Part shown: piece by piece, positions 1 through 6,128 of the stretch
How positions within the stretch are numbered: the first letter of the stretch is position 1
How the letters are laid out: every line of letters begins with the position of its first letter
From: Actinomycetota bacterium
GTDB lineage: Bacteria > Actinomycetota > Thermoleophilia > Solirubrobacterales > Solirubrobacteraceae
DNA length: 64,000 bases
Assembly (NCBI GenBank): GCA_009699245.1
Contig: WLOQ01000006.1
Coordinates: 1-64,000, forward strand
Reading direction: 5' to 3'
Notes under the pieces: model-generated
Seen by the model: only the letters and a program-made list of their open reading frames with translations
Database searches by the model: none
Told to the model about the DNA's origin: nothing
Position numbers and translations under genes: made by a program

Positions 1-133
1 CGGCGCGCTCGACGGCGGCGCCTCAGCGCTGCTTCAGCCCGGCGGCTCAATCCGCGACGACGAAGTGATCGCCGCCGCCAACGAGCGCGGTACGGCGATG
101 GTCTTCACCGGCGAGCGCCACTTCCGGCACTAG
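1..133 (+). CDS. purH: PurH C-terminus (partial): AICAR transformylase/IMP cyclohydrolase
   Basis: Only the last 43 codons are inside the window, ending with TAG at 131-133. The visible tail contains [20 protein letters not shown] and ends [11 protein letters not shown], which is the highly conserved C-terminus of bifunctional PurH. The enzyme catalyses the last two steps of IMP synthesis in the cytoplasm, formylation of AICAR and ring closure. The active-site regions lie upstream of the window. The gene converges on the beta-helix gene with only 7 bp between the stops. Confidence 0.9.
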   Translation, partial: GALDGGASALLQPGGSIRDDEVIAAANERGTAMVFTGERHFRH

Positions 134-140
134 CGCTGGT

Positions 141-1541
141 CTATGGCCAAAGCCGCCAGAGCCGCGGCTCAGGAGCAACGCGGCCGCTCAGCGACGGGAC
201 TGGTGCACGGTGCCGCGTTAGTGCGGCAGCCCAGCCGGTGACGCTCAGCCAGCCGCTGCTGCGCTGGACGATCGTTGGCCTACGCCTATTGATCTCGTTA
301 GCTGCGCGCACCTGCGCAGGAGTGCAGCTTGAGCCCACGCGGCAGGATTCGTCGCCGATCCCGAGTGAGTGGGAGGGACCACCGTCATAGATCGCGTTAC
401 CGACGATCCGCAGCCCATCATCGGCGCGGCGACCACTCGGCACGCCGCCGCTGGCGCCCGGCCGTGCGCCCGCCACTGAGAAGACCTGCCATTGGCTCGC
501 GGCGCCTACGGGGTTTGAGATCACGTTGTCGTAGATCAGCACGTTGCGGTTGGGAACCCTGATGAAGTTGTCGCCGTCGTCAACGACCGTCGTTCCCCAG
601 CCGCCGGCGTGGATGAAGCTATTGCAGCGGCTACGGCCCGCGTCGCCTGGGCGCCCGTCGCAGGAGCGGCTGCCGTAGCCCACCTCAAGTACGTGCGAGC
701 GGGCGCCCACCCGAGTAGCGACGTTGTTGCGGATTAGCACGTTGGCACTGCCGTTAACGCCGAACGCGGCGCCCTCGGTGTCGCGCACGCTGTTCCCTTC
801 GATCAGCACCGAGCTGGCCTCGTAGTGAGTGAAAGGCGAGGCCATGAACTGCATCCCTGTTCCTTGCCCTGCCGTGAAGCCACCAGTGCCGCACTCCGAG
901 AAGAGGTTGCCTCGCACGATCACCTCGGTCGAGCCGCCCTTGGCGTAGCCGCACCAGTCACCTGCGTCATGAAAGTGACTGCGCAGTAGTTTGATGCGCC
1001 GCACTGCGACCGCATCGAAGGCGTTGTCACCGGCGCCGCCGACATCCGAATCGGCGACAGTAACGTCGCTCGACTGGTTGATCTTGATCGTCTCTTGCGC
1101 GCCGTGGCCGCGCAGGGTCACGTGGTCGAGCAGGACCCGCTTGCATTGCTCGCAGTGGAACACGTCGCCGCCATCGTCGAGTCGCAGGCCGCGCAGCGTC
1201 AGCCCGTTCACGCGGTAAACGTTCATGCCCGCTAGTCGCGCCGCGCCGCGCCCGTCAACGCTCTCGATCGTGATCGGCCCGCTCCTGTGCTCCCAGTAGA
1301 CCGGCGCGCCGCTGAGGTAGCTGCCAGCCTTCAGGCGCAGTCGCCAGCTTCCAGAGTTGCCCGCAGGAATCTTGCGCCAGGCTGCGCCGAGCGTGCGCAG
1401 AGGAGCGCTGCGACTGCCGCTCGCGGAGTCCGAACCCGACGGCGAGAGCGTCAGCTCGCGCGTTGCGGCGCCCGCCACGGTTGGCAGCGCCAGTAGCCCG
1501 CTGCAAGAAGCGATGATCGCGGCAAGTCGTATCCACGCCAC
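141..1541 (-). CDS. Secreted right-handed parallel beta-helix protein
   Basis: A 466-residue protein with a GTG start at 1541. Residues 1-26 form a signal peptide (MAWIRLAAIIASCSGLLALP followed by TVAGA). The mature part is made of short beta-strand repeats such as VNGLTLRGLRL, VLLDHVTLRG, VTVADSDVGG and VLIRNNVATRVG, typical of the pectin-lyase-like fold with NosD/polysaccharide-lyase-type coils. Several Cys pairs suggest disulfides outside the cell. It probably binds or cuts a polysaccharide, but no catalytic set can be assigned by eye. It has no operon partner: it converges on purH and lies beside the tRNA-Val repeat region. Confidence 0.75.
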   Translation of the reverse strand: MAWIRLAAIIASCSGLLALPTVAGAATRELTLSPSGSDSASGSRSAPLRTLGAAWRKIPAGNSGSWRLRLKAGSYLSGAPVYWEHRSGPITIESVDGRGAARLAGMNVYRVNGLTLRGLRLDDGGDVFHCEQCKRVLLDHVTLRGHGAQETIKINQSSDVTVADSDVGGAGDNAFDAVAVRRIKLLRSHFHDAGDWCGYAKGGSTEVIVRGNLFSECGTGGFTAGQGTGMQFMASPFTHYEASSVLIEGNSVRDTEGAAFGVNGSANVLIRNNVATRVGARSHVLEVGYGSRSCDGRPGDAGRSRCNSFIHAGGWGTTVVDDGDNFIRVPNRNVLIYDNVISNPVGAASQWQVFSVAGARPGASGGVPSGRRADDGLRIVGNAIYDGGPSHSLGIGDESCRVGSSCTPAQVRAANEINRRRPTIVQRSSGWLSVTGWAAALTRHRAPVPSLSGRVAPEPRLWRLWP

Positions 1542-1740
1542 CAGCCGAGTGTGGCAGGCCAGCGCGGCGCCACACGCTGGTTGCTGCTAACGCTTACGAG
1601 GAATTACGATTGTTCGGGAGCCGCTTAGGGGCGAGCCGACGCGAGGCGTGGAGCGCGTCTCGACGTCGACCGTGATCGCGCACTTCTTCAGTGCGAGGCG
1701 AGCGTTGCGCCCGAGCTTGCAGCCCAGCTTTGCTCTCCCA

Positions 1741-1850
1741 CTAGCTAGCGGTAGCGTCACGCTCCGTCAACGCGGGAGATTCAGCTGGTATCGAACCGTG
1801 ACCTCGCAGAGCCTGATCTCAAAGGGCTTTTCATGGGCACGGCTGGTTCG
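1741..1850. repeat. Direct repeat copy A (tRNA-Val-associated)
   Basis: About 110 bp that match 2855-2964 closely, with a few substitutions and single-base indels. The last ~17 bp (1834-1850, TGGGCACGGCTGGTTCG) match the 3' end of the tRNA-Val gene at 2947-3018 apart from one missing T. After 1850 the similarity stops, so this copy carries only the tRNA tail. The geometry is that of an attachment-site duplication or segmental duplication flanking the pentapeptide gene. No integrase lies between the copies. Confidence 0.8.
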
Positions 1851-1880
1851 GATCGCCGCGTTGGCGGGCGATGCGGGGTG

Positions 1881-1932
1881 GTTGCTACTGCGTTGCTACC
1901 GAAAGCCTGGGGCTCGCTACTCGGTTGCTACC
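1881..1932. promoter_or_regulatory. Paired 11-bp direct repeats (GTTGCTAC), possible binding sites
   Basis: GTTGCTAC occurs at 1881, 1892 and 1924, with the variant CTCGCTAC at 1913. The four sites form two pairs, each with 11-bp spacing, and the pairs are 32 bp apart. Spacing of one helical turn is typical of OmpR-family regulators or of recombinase arm sites. The block lies 88-139 bp upstream of the putative -10 of the pentapeptide gene and just downstream of repeat copy A. The protein that binds it is unknown. Confidence 0.35.
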
Positions 1933-2019
1933 CGTAGGCCGACCTATGAGCAGCCGGCGCTGTGGTCAGCAAGGTGCTGGGCGCGCCGCCGTACTTGCGC
2001 ACTCGCTCGGCCGGTTTCG

Positions 2020-2025
2020 TATCTT
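2020..2025 (+). promoter_or_regulatory. -10 element, leaderless promoter of the pentapeptide gene
   Basis: TATCTT ends 6 bp before the ATG at 2032, placing the expected transcription start at or next to the start codon. TTGCGC at 1995-2000 is a possible -35 with 19-bp spacing. There is no Shine-Dalgarno sequence, which fits leaderless translation. Confidence 0.5.
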
Positions 2026-2031
2026 TCCGTG

Positions 2032-2838
2032 ATGCGTTCTCTTCTGCGGGTTCTAATTGTTGCGGTGTCTGCGTGCGTCCTTGTGTCGGGTGTCGCTGAG
2101 GCACGCACCGTCAAGGGCTGCGTGATCAAGCATCACACGAGCTGCCATCACAAAGACCTTCACGAGGCGGATCTGCGCGGGGCTGTGTTGCATCACAGCG
2201 TGCTCCATCACATGAACCTGCGCCACGCGAACCTACGTGGAGCTGATCTCCGCTACGCCGACCTGCGGGGAGCTGACCTGCGGGGAGCTGATCTGCGCGG
2301 AGCGAACCTCAAAGGCGCAAAACTTAATAATTACACCCCCAAGCAGGGAAGGGCTGTTCCCGCTCAGGCACAAGCCGCGCCGTCATGCAACCCAAACTGT
2401 TCGGGTGCGGATCTGCGCGGAGCCAACTTCACCGGCGCGAACCTGACCGGCGCGAACCTGGCCTACGCGAACCTGCTCGGCGCGCAGATGGCCGGCGCGA
2501 ACCTGACCGGAGCGAACCTGACCAACGCGGACCTGGGAGGCGCGAACCTGACCGACGCGAACCTGTCCCGCACAAACCTGACCTACGCAAGCTTCGTCAG
2601 CGCGAACCTGACCAACACGAACCTGACCAGCGCGAACCTCTCCTACGCATGGCTAGTCAGCGCGAACCTGACCTACGCGTATCCGCTTAGCGCGAACTTC
2701 ACCGGCGCGTGGCTAGTCAGCGCGAACCTGACCTACGCGAACCTGACCGGAGCGATCTTTTCCGGCGGCAACCGCTTTGGCGCTACCTGGTTCTACGCGA
2801 CCTGCCCCAACGGCACGGTGACCAGCACCAGTTGTTAG
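2032..2838 (+). CDS. Secreted pentapeptide-repeat protein with His-rich N-terminus
   Basis: A 268-residue protein. Residues 1-24 are a signal peptide (MRSLLRVLIV, then AVSACVLVSG and VAEA). Residues 30-69 are rich in His with two Cys (KHHTSCHH, VLHHSVLHHM), a possible metal site. Two blocks of A(D/N)LxG pentapeptides follow, about 46-97 and 126-255, forming a right-handed quadrilateral beta-helix; they are split by a linker with CNPNC. Pentapeptide proteins include DNA-gyrase-protecting DNA mimics, but secretion argues against that here, so the function is unknown. The start is chosen from the signal peptide and the -10 at 2020. An AT-rich patch near 2318-2345 with TTA and AAT codons is unlike the neighbouring genes. 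Confidence 0.8.
   Translation: MRSLLRVLIVAVSACVLVSGVAEARTVKGCVIKHHTSCHHKDLHEADLRGAVLHHSVLHHMNLRHANLRGADLRYADLRGADLRGADLRGANLKGAKLNNYTPKQGRAVPAQAQAAPSCNPNCSGADLRGANFTGANLTGANLAYANLLGAQMAGANLTGANLTNADLGGANLTDANLSRTNLTYASFVSANLTNTNLTSANLSYAWLVSANLTYAYPLSANFTGAWLVSANLTYANLTGAIFSGGNRFGATWFYATCPNGTVTSTSC
2405..2775 (+). repeat. 15-bp tandem coding repeats (pentapeptide block 2)
   Basis: Roughly two dozen imperfect 15-bp units, each built around CGCGAACCTGACC, encode successive AxLTx or AxLxG pentapeptides. The repetition is at both DNA and protein level, so copy number could change by slippage or recombination. Confidence 0.75.
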
Positions 2839-2854
2839 CACCACACAAACCAAA

Positions 2855-2964
2855 CTAGCCAGCGGTAGACCACGCTCCATCAACGCGGGAGATTCAGCTG
2901 GTATCGAACCGTGACCTCGCAGAGGTTGATTTCAAAGGGTTTTTGATGGGCACGGCTGGTTTCG
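2855..2964. repeat. Direct repeat copy B, ending inside tRNA-Val
   Basis: This matches 1741-1850. It starts 17 bp after the pentapeptide stop codon and runs into the 3' end of the tRNA-Val gene (2947-2964). Within it, about 2892-2930 resembles a degraded second tRNA 3' half, with GCTGGT, TCGAACC and GACCTC in the same order as in the intact tRNA; the same relic is in copy A at about 1779-1817. Confidence 0.8.
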
Positions 2965-3018
2965 AACCAGCGACCTCTCGCGTGTGAAGCGAGCGCTCTC
3001 CCGCTGAGCTACGCGCCC
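2947..3018 (-). tRNA. tRNA-Val (anticodon CAC)
   Basis: Read on the minus strand, 72 nt fold into a complete cloverleaf. The 7-bp acceptor stem pairs GGGCGCG with CGTGCCC, including one G-U. The anticodon stem CTCGC/GCGAG encloses loop TTCACAC, giving anticodon CAC. The T arm carries GGTTCGAAACC. The CCA end is not encoded. It decodes GTG. Its 3' end is duplicated at 1834-1850. Confidence 0.95.
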
Positions 3019-3067
3019 GGGAGATCGGCACTTTAGCGAGGGAGATGGGCCTGCGGAGCGTCCTCGC

Positions 3068-3111
3068 TCTCAGGGAACTCTCAGAGGTCTCACATAACGT
3101 TCTCACCCTCA
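3068..3111 (+). promoter_or_regulatory. TCTCA direct-repeat array upstream of the 3171 gene
   Basis: TCTCA occurs at 3068, 3079, 3088 and 3101, with CCTCA at 3107. The spacing between 3068, 3079 and 3101 is 11 and 22 bp. Such phased direct repeats are characteristic of OmpR/PhoP-type response-regulator sites. They end about 60 bp before the start codon of the next gene. This is an inference from pattern only. Confidence 0.4.
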
Positions 3112-3170
3112 GGCGCGATCAATACCGGGGACAGCAGGCACGGTCCCCCACCCAAGGAGCCAGACAGACC

Positions 3171-3845
3171 ATGATGATCCGATCCCGCACACTCACCGCC
3201 GCGCTCGCCACCACAGCACTGCTTGGCCTCTCCGCTGGGGCCATCGGCGTAGCCCACGGAGCAGGCTCGACGACGGAGAAGTCGTCCAAGGCGAAGACCA
3301 CGCAGGCCGGCAAGCGCGCCGGCAGGCCGCACCGCGGCCCGGGGCGCCTGACGACGGCGCAGGTCGACGCGATCGCGGCGAAGCTCGGCGTCACGTCGGC
3401 TCAGCTCAAGGCGGCGCTCGAGAGCACCCGCCCCGCGAGGCCCGTCGATGGCGGACCCCGCGGTGACCGCGGCGGGAAGATGGCGCAGGACATTGCGACC
3501 GCGCTGAACGCGGACGTTGCGAAGGTCAAGGAGATCCTCGATGCGAACCGCCCCGCAAGGCCGGCCGATGCTCCGCGCGGCCACGGTCACGGCGGTCGGC
3601 ATCACGGTCCGCGACCGAACGCTGCCCGTGAGGCGAAGCTCGTCACGGCGCTCGCGACCGGGCTGGGCCTCGACGAGGCAGCGGTCAAGACTGCGCTCGA
3701 CGGTCTCCGCGCGGCGCACGCGCCCGGCGGCATGCCTCGGCCCGGCGGGATGGCCGATGCCCTCGCAGCCAAGCTCGGCGTCAGCGCCGCGGACGTGAAG
3801 GCCGCGTTCCAGTCGGTGCTGCCCGCGCCGCCCAACCGCCGCTGA
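3171..3845 (+). CDS. Secreted or anchored protein with four ~28-residue helical repeats
   Basis: A 224-residue protein. The ATG at 3171 is preceded by AAGGAG at 3154-3159, and the protein begins with a signal peptide (MMIRSRTLTAALATTALLGL, cleaved after about AHGA). The mature part is Lys/Arg/Gly/Pro-rich and contains four copies of a helix-turn-helix-like unit of the form LxxALAxxLGVxxAxVKxAL, such as IAAKLGVTSAQLKAALES and LAAKLGVSAADVKAAFQS, three of them followed by RPARP-like linkers. I do not recognise a named domain. A strong hairpin follows the stop, and a phased TCTCA array precedes the gene. Confidence 0.7.
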   Translation: MMIRSRTLTAALATTALLGLSAGAIGVAHGAGSTTEKSSKAKTTQAGKRAGRPHRGPGRLTTAQVDAIAAKLGVTSAQLKAALESTRPARPVDGGPRGDRGGKMAQDIATALNADVAKVKEILDANRPARPADAPRGHGHGGRHHGPRPNAAREAKLVTALATGLGLDEAAVKTALDGLRAAHAPGGMPRPGGMADALAAKLGVSAADVKAAFQSVLPAPPNRR

Positions 3846-3866
3846 TCTTTCAGCACCGCATCACCC

Positions 3867-3896
3867 GGCGGCCGGTCCCCCAAGGGATCGGCCGCC
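3867..3896 (+). terminator. Hairpin terminator after the 3171 gene
   Basis: A 13-bp stem (3867-3879 pairing with 3884-3896, one G-U) encloses a CCAA loop, 21 bp after the stop codon. There is no U tract, as is usual in high-GC actinobacteria. Confidence 0.65.
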
Positions 3897-3924
3897 GCTG
3901 TGCGTCCATGTCTGTTCTGCGGGG

Positions 3925-3930
3925 TACGTT
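3925..3930 (+). promoter_or_regulatory. -10 element, leaderless promoter
   Basis: TACGTT ends 6 bp before the ATG at 3937, implying transcription starting at the initiation codon. Confidence 0.4.
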
Positions 3931-3936
3931 GGGGGC

Positions 3937-4341
3937 ATGTCCTCTCAGCCGCCTTACGGCCCCGACAGCCCGACCGAGCGCCTCCAGCCGCGACAGCCGC
4001 AGCAGGCGTACGACCCGCAGGCGCCGTACGGGCGTGACCAGTACGGCCACCCGCTCACGCCGCAGGATCCGGGCGGATCGAACCCATGGCCGTGGGTGGC
4101 GCTGGCCGTCGCGATCATCGTCGCGGGCGTCATCGCGGCGATCCTGATCGCCGGCGGGAATGACGGTGGCTCGAAATCCGGCCTGACGACGACGGTCGAG
4201 ACGACGATCACGAAGACCGAAACCGGGGTCACGACCACCCAGACCGCCACGCAGACAACCCCCCCGACGACGGTGACGCAGACAACCCCCCCGACGACGG
4301 TGACGACCACCGTCACCAACGGCGGCGCCCCCGCTCCCTGA
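3937..4341 (+). CDS. Small single-pass membrane protein with Thr/Pro-rich exterior
   Basis: A 134-residue protein of three parts: a Pro/Gln/Tyr-rich N-terminus (about 1-48, predicted cytoplasmic), one membrane segment (about 50-72, WVALAVAIIVAGVIAAILIA), and a Thr-rich tail with a tandem TQTTPPTTV repeat. This layout is common in actinobacterial envelope proteins of unknown function. The tail could be O-mannosylated or span the cell wall. It is transcribed alone, just upstream of the SRP RNA. Confidence 0.7.
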   Translation: MSSQPPYGPDSPTERLQPRQPQQAYDPQAPYGRDQYGHPLTPQDPGGSNPWPWVALAVAIIVAGVIAAILIAGGNDGGSKSGLTTTVETTITKTETGVTTTQTATQTTPPTTVTQTTPPTTVTTTVTNGGAPAP

Positions 4342-4350
4342 GCGGACCCC

Positions 4351-4356
4351 TAGACT
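4351..4356 (+). promoter_or_regulatory. -10 element of the SRP RNA gene
   Basis: TAGACT ends 6 bp before 4362, where the 5' closing strand of the SRP RNA helix begins. The agreement between the predicted transcription start and the RNA end supports both calls. Confidence 0.65.
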
Positions 4357-4361
4357 GGCCC

Positions 4362-4640
4362 GCGGACCGTGCTAGGCGGGGAGGTAGCGGTGCCCTGTCG
4401 CTCGCAATCCGCTCTAGCGAGGCTGAATCCCCTCTCGAGGGGTGAGGCCTGCGGTGTCGTCGTGCCGAGTGAGGCGTTGATGGCCCGGGTCCCGTGCGAC
4501 GTCGGTCCGTGAACCAGGTCAGGTCCGGAAGGAAGCAGCCTTAAGCGGGTGCCGGCGGGCGTTACGGGAATCCCCGAGCTGGAGCTGAGCCTCGGTGTGC
4601 CGCCCGCGGGTCGCACTTCGAAGGAGGGTGCACGGTCCGC
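4362..4640 (+). ncRNA. ffs: Signal recognition particle RNA, large bacterial type (6S/scRNA-like)
   Basis: About 279 nt. The ends pair perfectly over 11 bp (4362-4372 GCGGACCGTGC with 4630-4640 GCACGGTCCGC). The 5' part has the Alu-domain signature seen in Bacillus (GGGGAGGTAGCGGTGCCCTG, then GCAATCCGCTCTAGC). The apical SRP54-binding domain IV is at about 4518-4545 (GGTCAGGTCCGGAAGGAAGC). The length and Alu domain place it in the large bacterial SRP RNA family and not the ~100-nt 4.5S type. It acts with Ffh in co-translational targeting to the membrane. Confidence 0.95.
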
Positions 4641-4642
4641 TT

Positions 4643-4659
4643 CGCGGCTCTTGGCCGCG
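4643..4659. terminator. Short hairpin after the SRP RNA
   Basis: CGCGGC (4643-4648) pairs with GCCGCG (4654-4659) around a 5-nt loop, directly after the SRP RNA and 16 bp before the end of the convergent gene. There is no U run, so termination is a guess. Confidence 0.4.
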
Positions 4660-4674
4660 GAGCACGCCTGCGCC

Positions 4675-6120
4675 CTAAGGGCAGCGCTTCCAGACCTGCC
4701 AGGAGCGGTTCTGCGCGGCGAGCTGGAAGCCCGGCGGGGGCGGTGGGATCGCTGCGCGCCGGTCGCGCGGGTCGAGCACATAGTCGCGGGCGACCCGCGC
4801 CGTCGCGGGCCGGGCGTATTGCCCGACGGCGGGCGCGCCGGCGTCCTGGAGGCTCACGACGCTGCTCGCCGGAACGTCCAGCCAGAGCGCGAGCAGCGGC
4901 ACCGGGCGATGGTTCGGCGCAGCCGTGACCGGGCAGGCGCGGTTGAGCGCGGCGGGCGGGTCGTGCACGAGCGCGCGCAGATCCTGCTGGATCGTGTCCT
5001 GGATGTGCAGCGCGTCGCGCAGGTTCCCGATCCGGTTGACCTGCGAGGGGATGAAGGCCACGAGCAGCACGAGCGTCAGGAGGCCGAACCAGGCCCAGGG
5101 CTGCCGCCGCCGGTCCCCCCGCGGGAGGCTGCGCCAGCCGAAGACGCCTGCGCCGCAGAGCACCGCGCCGATCGCCGCCGGGAGCAGCAGATAGCGCCCG
5201 AGGATCGGCAGGCCCGCCGCAGCGAGGATGCAGAAGGCGACCAGCGCGAGCGCTCCGGCCGCGACGGCGGGCAGCGCGCGCTCGCGCAGCCAGAGCCACG
5301 CGAACACAAGGCCCCCCGCGGCTCCGAGCAGGACCGGCTCGCGCAGGATCTCGCCGAGCCGGCGTGGCACGGTCGTGGGAACATGCTGCAGGCCGGTCAC
5401 TCGGCCGAGCTCCTGCGCGGTGTCACGCGTGCCGGTCAGCGAATGCAGCGGGCTGCCGGCGATCAGCCAGTCGCTCAGCACCCACAGCAGCGGCCCGCTG
5501 GCCGCCAGCGCGCAGAGCCCCGCCAGGCGCCGCAGGTCGCGCTCGCCGCTGAAGACGAGGAACGCCAGATAGGCGAGCGAGAAGAGCCAGGCTTCCGGCC
5601 GGATCAGCCCGGCGACCGCGAGCAGTCCGAGCACCGGCACACCAGAACGCGGGCGGCGCGAGGCGACGAGCAGCGCGCCGAGCACGAGCGCGACATAGGG
5701 GATGTCGACGTATGCCCGTGCACCGAAGTCGAGCACCGGACGGCGCGTGAGGATGATTGCCGCGGCCAGCACGCCAACCCACGGATCGAACCATGTGCGC
5801 CCCAGCTCGTAGACGACCCATCCGAGGACCCCGAGCGCGAGGAACGCGAGCACGATCGTCACGTCGAGGGTCGCCATGCCATGCACGGCGTTCGATGAAG
5901 CCCGGCTCAGCGGCGCAAGGATGATCCCCAGCAGCGTTGCGAGCGGGTGCGGCGTCGGGGCGATCGGCGCGTCCAGCTGCGGCGTGCGGCCCTCGGTGAT
6001 CTCGCGCCCCCAGACCAGCGAGTAGAGCGTGTCGTAGTTGACGAGCCCGCGACCGGCGATCGCGTAGAGCACGCCTGCCAGAGCGACGATGCCGGCTGCG
6101 ACGCGTCCGGTGCGTACCAC
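4675..6120 (-). CDS. Polytopic membrane protein, GT-C/GT39-like glycosyltransferase family
   Basis: A 481-residue protein with about 10-12 hydrophobic segments. After the first segment comes a loop with NYDTLYSLVWGREI and a conserved-looking APTPHPL, the position and style of the catalytic loop in dolichyl/decaprenyl-phosphate-sugar-dependent GT-C enzymes. The C-terminus is a soluble domain. The GTG at 6120 is chosen because it begins the first hydrophobic segment and lies 8 bp after the stop of the upstream peptidase gene; the frame stays open further upstream but gives only Arg-rich sequence. Substrate unknown. Confidence 0.65.
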   Translation of the reverse strand: MVRTGRVAAGIVALAGVLYAIAGRGLVNYDTLYSLVWGREITEGRTPQLDAPIAPTPHPLATLLGIILAPLSRASSNAVHGMATLDVTIVLAFLALGVLGWVVYELGRTWFDPWVGVLAAAIILTRRPVLDFGARAYVDIPYVALVLGALLVASRRPRSGVPVLGLLAVAGLIRPEAWLFSLAYLAFLVFSGERDLRRLAGLCALAASGPLLWVLSDWLIAGSPLHSLTGTRDTAQELGRVTGLQHVPTTVPRRLGEILREPVLLGAAGGLVFAWLWLRERALPAVAAGALALVAFCILAAAGLPILGRYLLLPAAIGAVLCGAGVFGWRSLPRGDRRRQPWAWFGLLTLVLLVAFIPSQVNRIGNLRDALHIQDTIQQDLRALVHDPPAALNRACPVTAAPNHRPVPLLALWLDVPASSVVSLQDAGAPAVGQYARPATARVARDYVLDPRDRRAAIPPPPPGFQLAAQNRSWQVWKRCP

Positions 6121-6128
6121 GGCGCGCC

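Larger units (their letters stand above)
1542..2031. other. Intergenic region upstream of the pentapeptide gene
   Basis: About 490 bp without a convincing gene. An open frame runs in from the pentapeptide gene but its translation is Arg-rich and unlike a protein. The region holds repeat copy A (1741-1850), a tRNA-like relic inside it, a set of paired 11-bp repeats (1881-1932) and the promoter of the gene at 2032. Nothing is recognisable in 1542-1740. Confidence 0.6.

Noticed and set aside
1648-2031. In-frame upstream extension of the pentapeptide protein by 128 residues
   Set aside because: The extension is Arg-rich with no domain, would bury a clear signal peptide in mid-protein, and crosses repeat copy A and the -10 at 2020.
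2405-2775. Regular short repeats resembling a CRISPR array
   Set aside because: Units are 15 bp, contiguous and in frame, encoding pentapeptides. There are no spacers and no cas genes.
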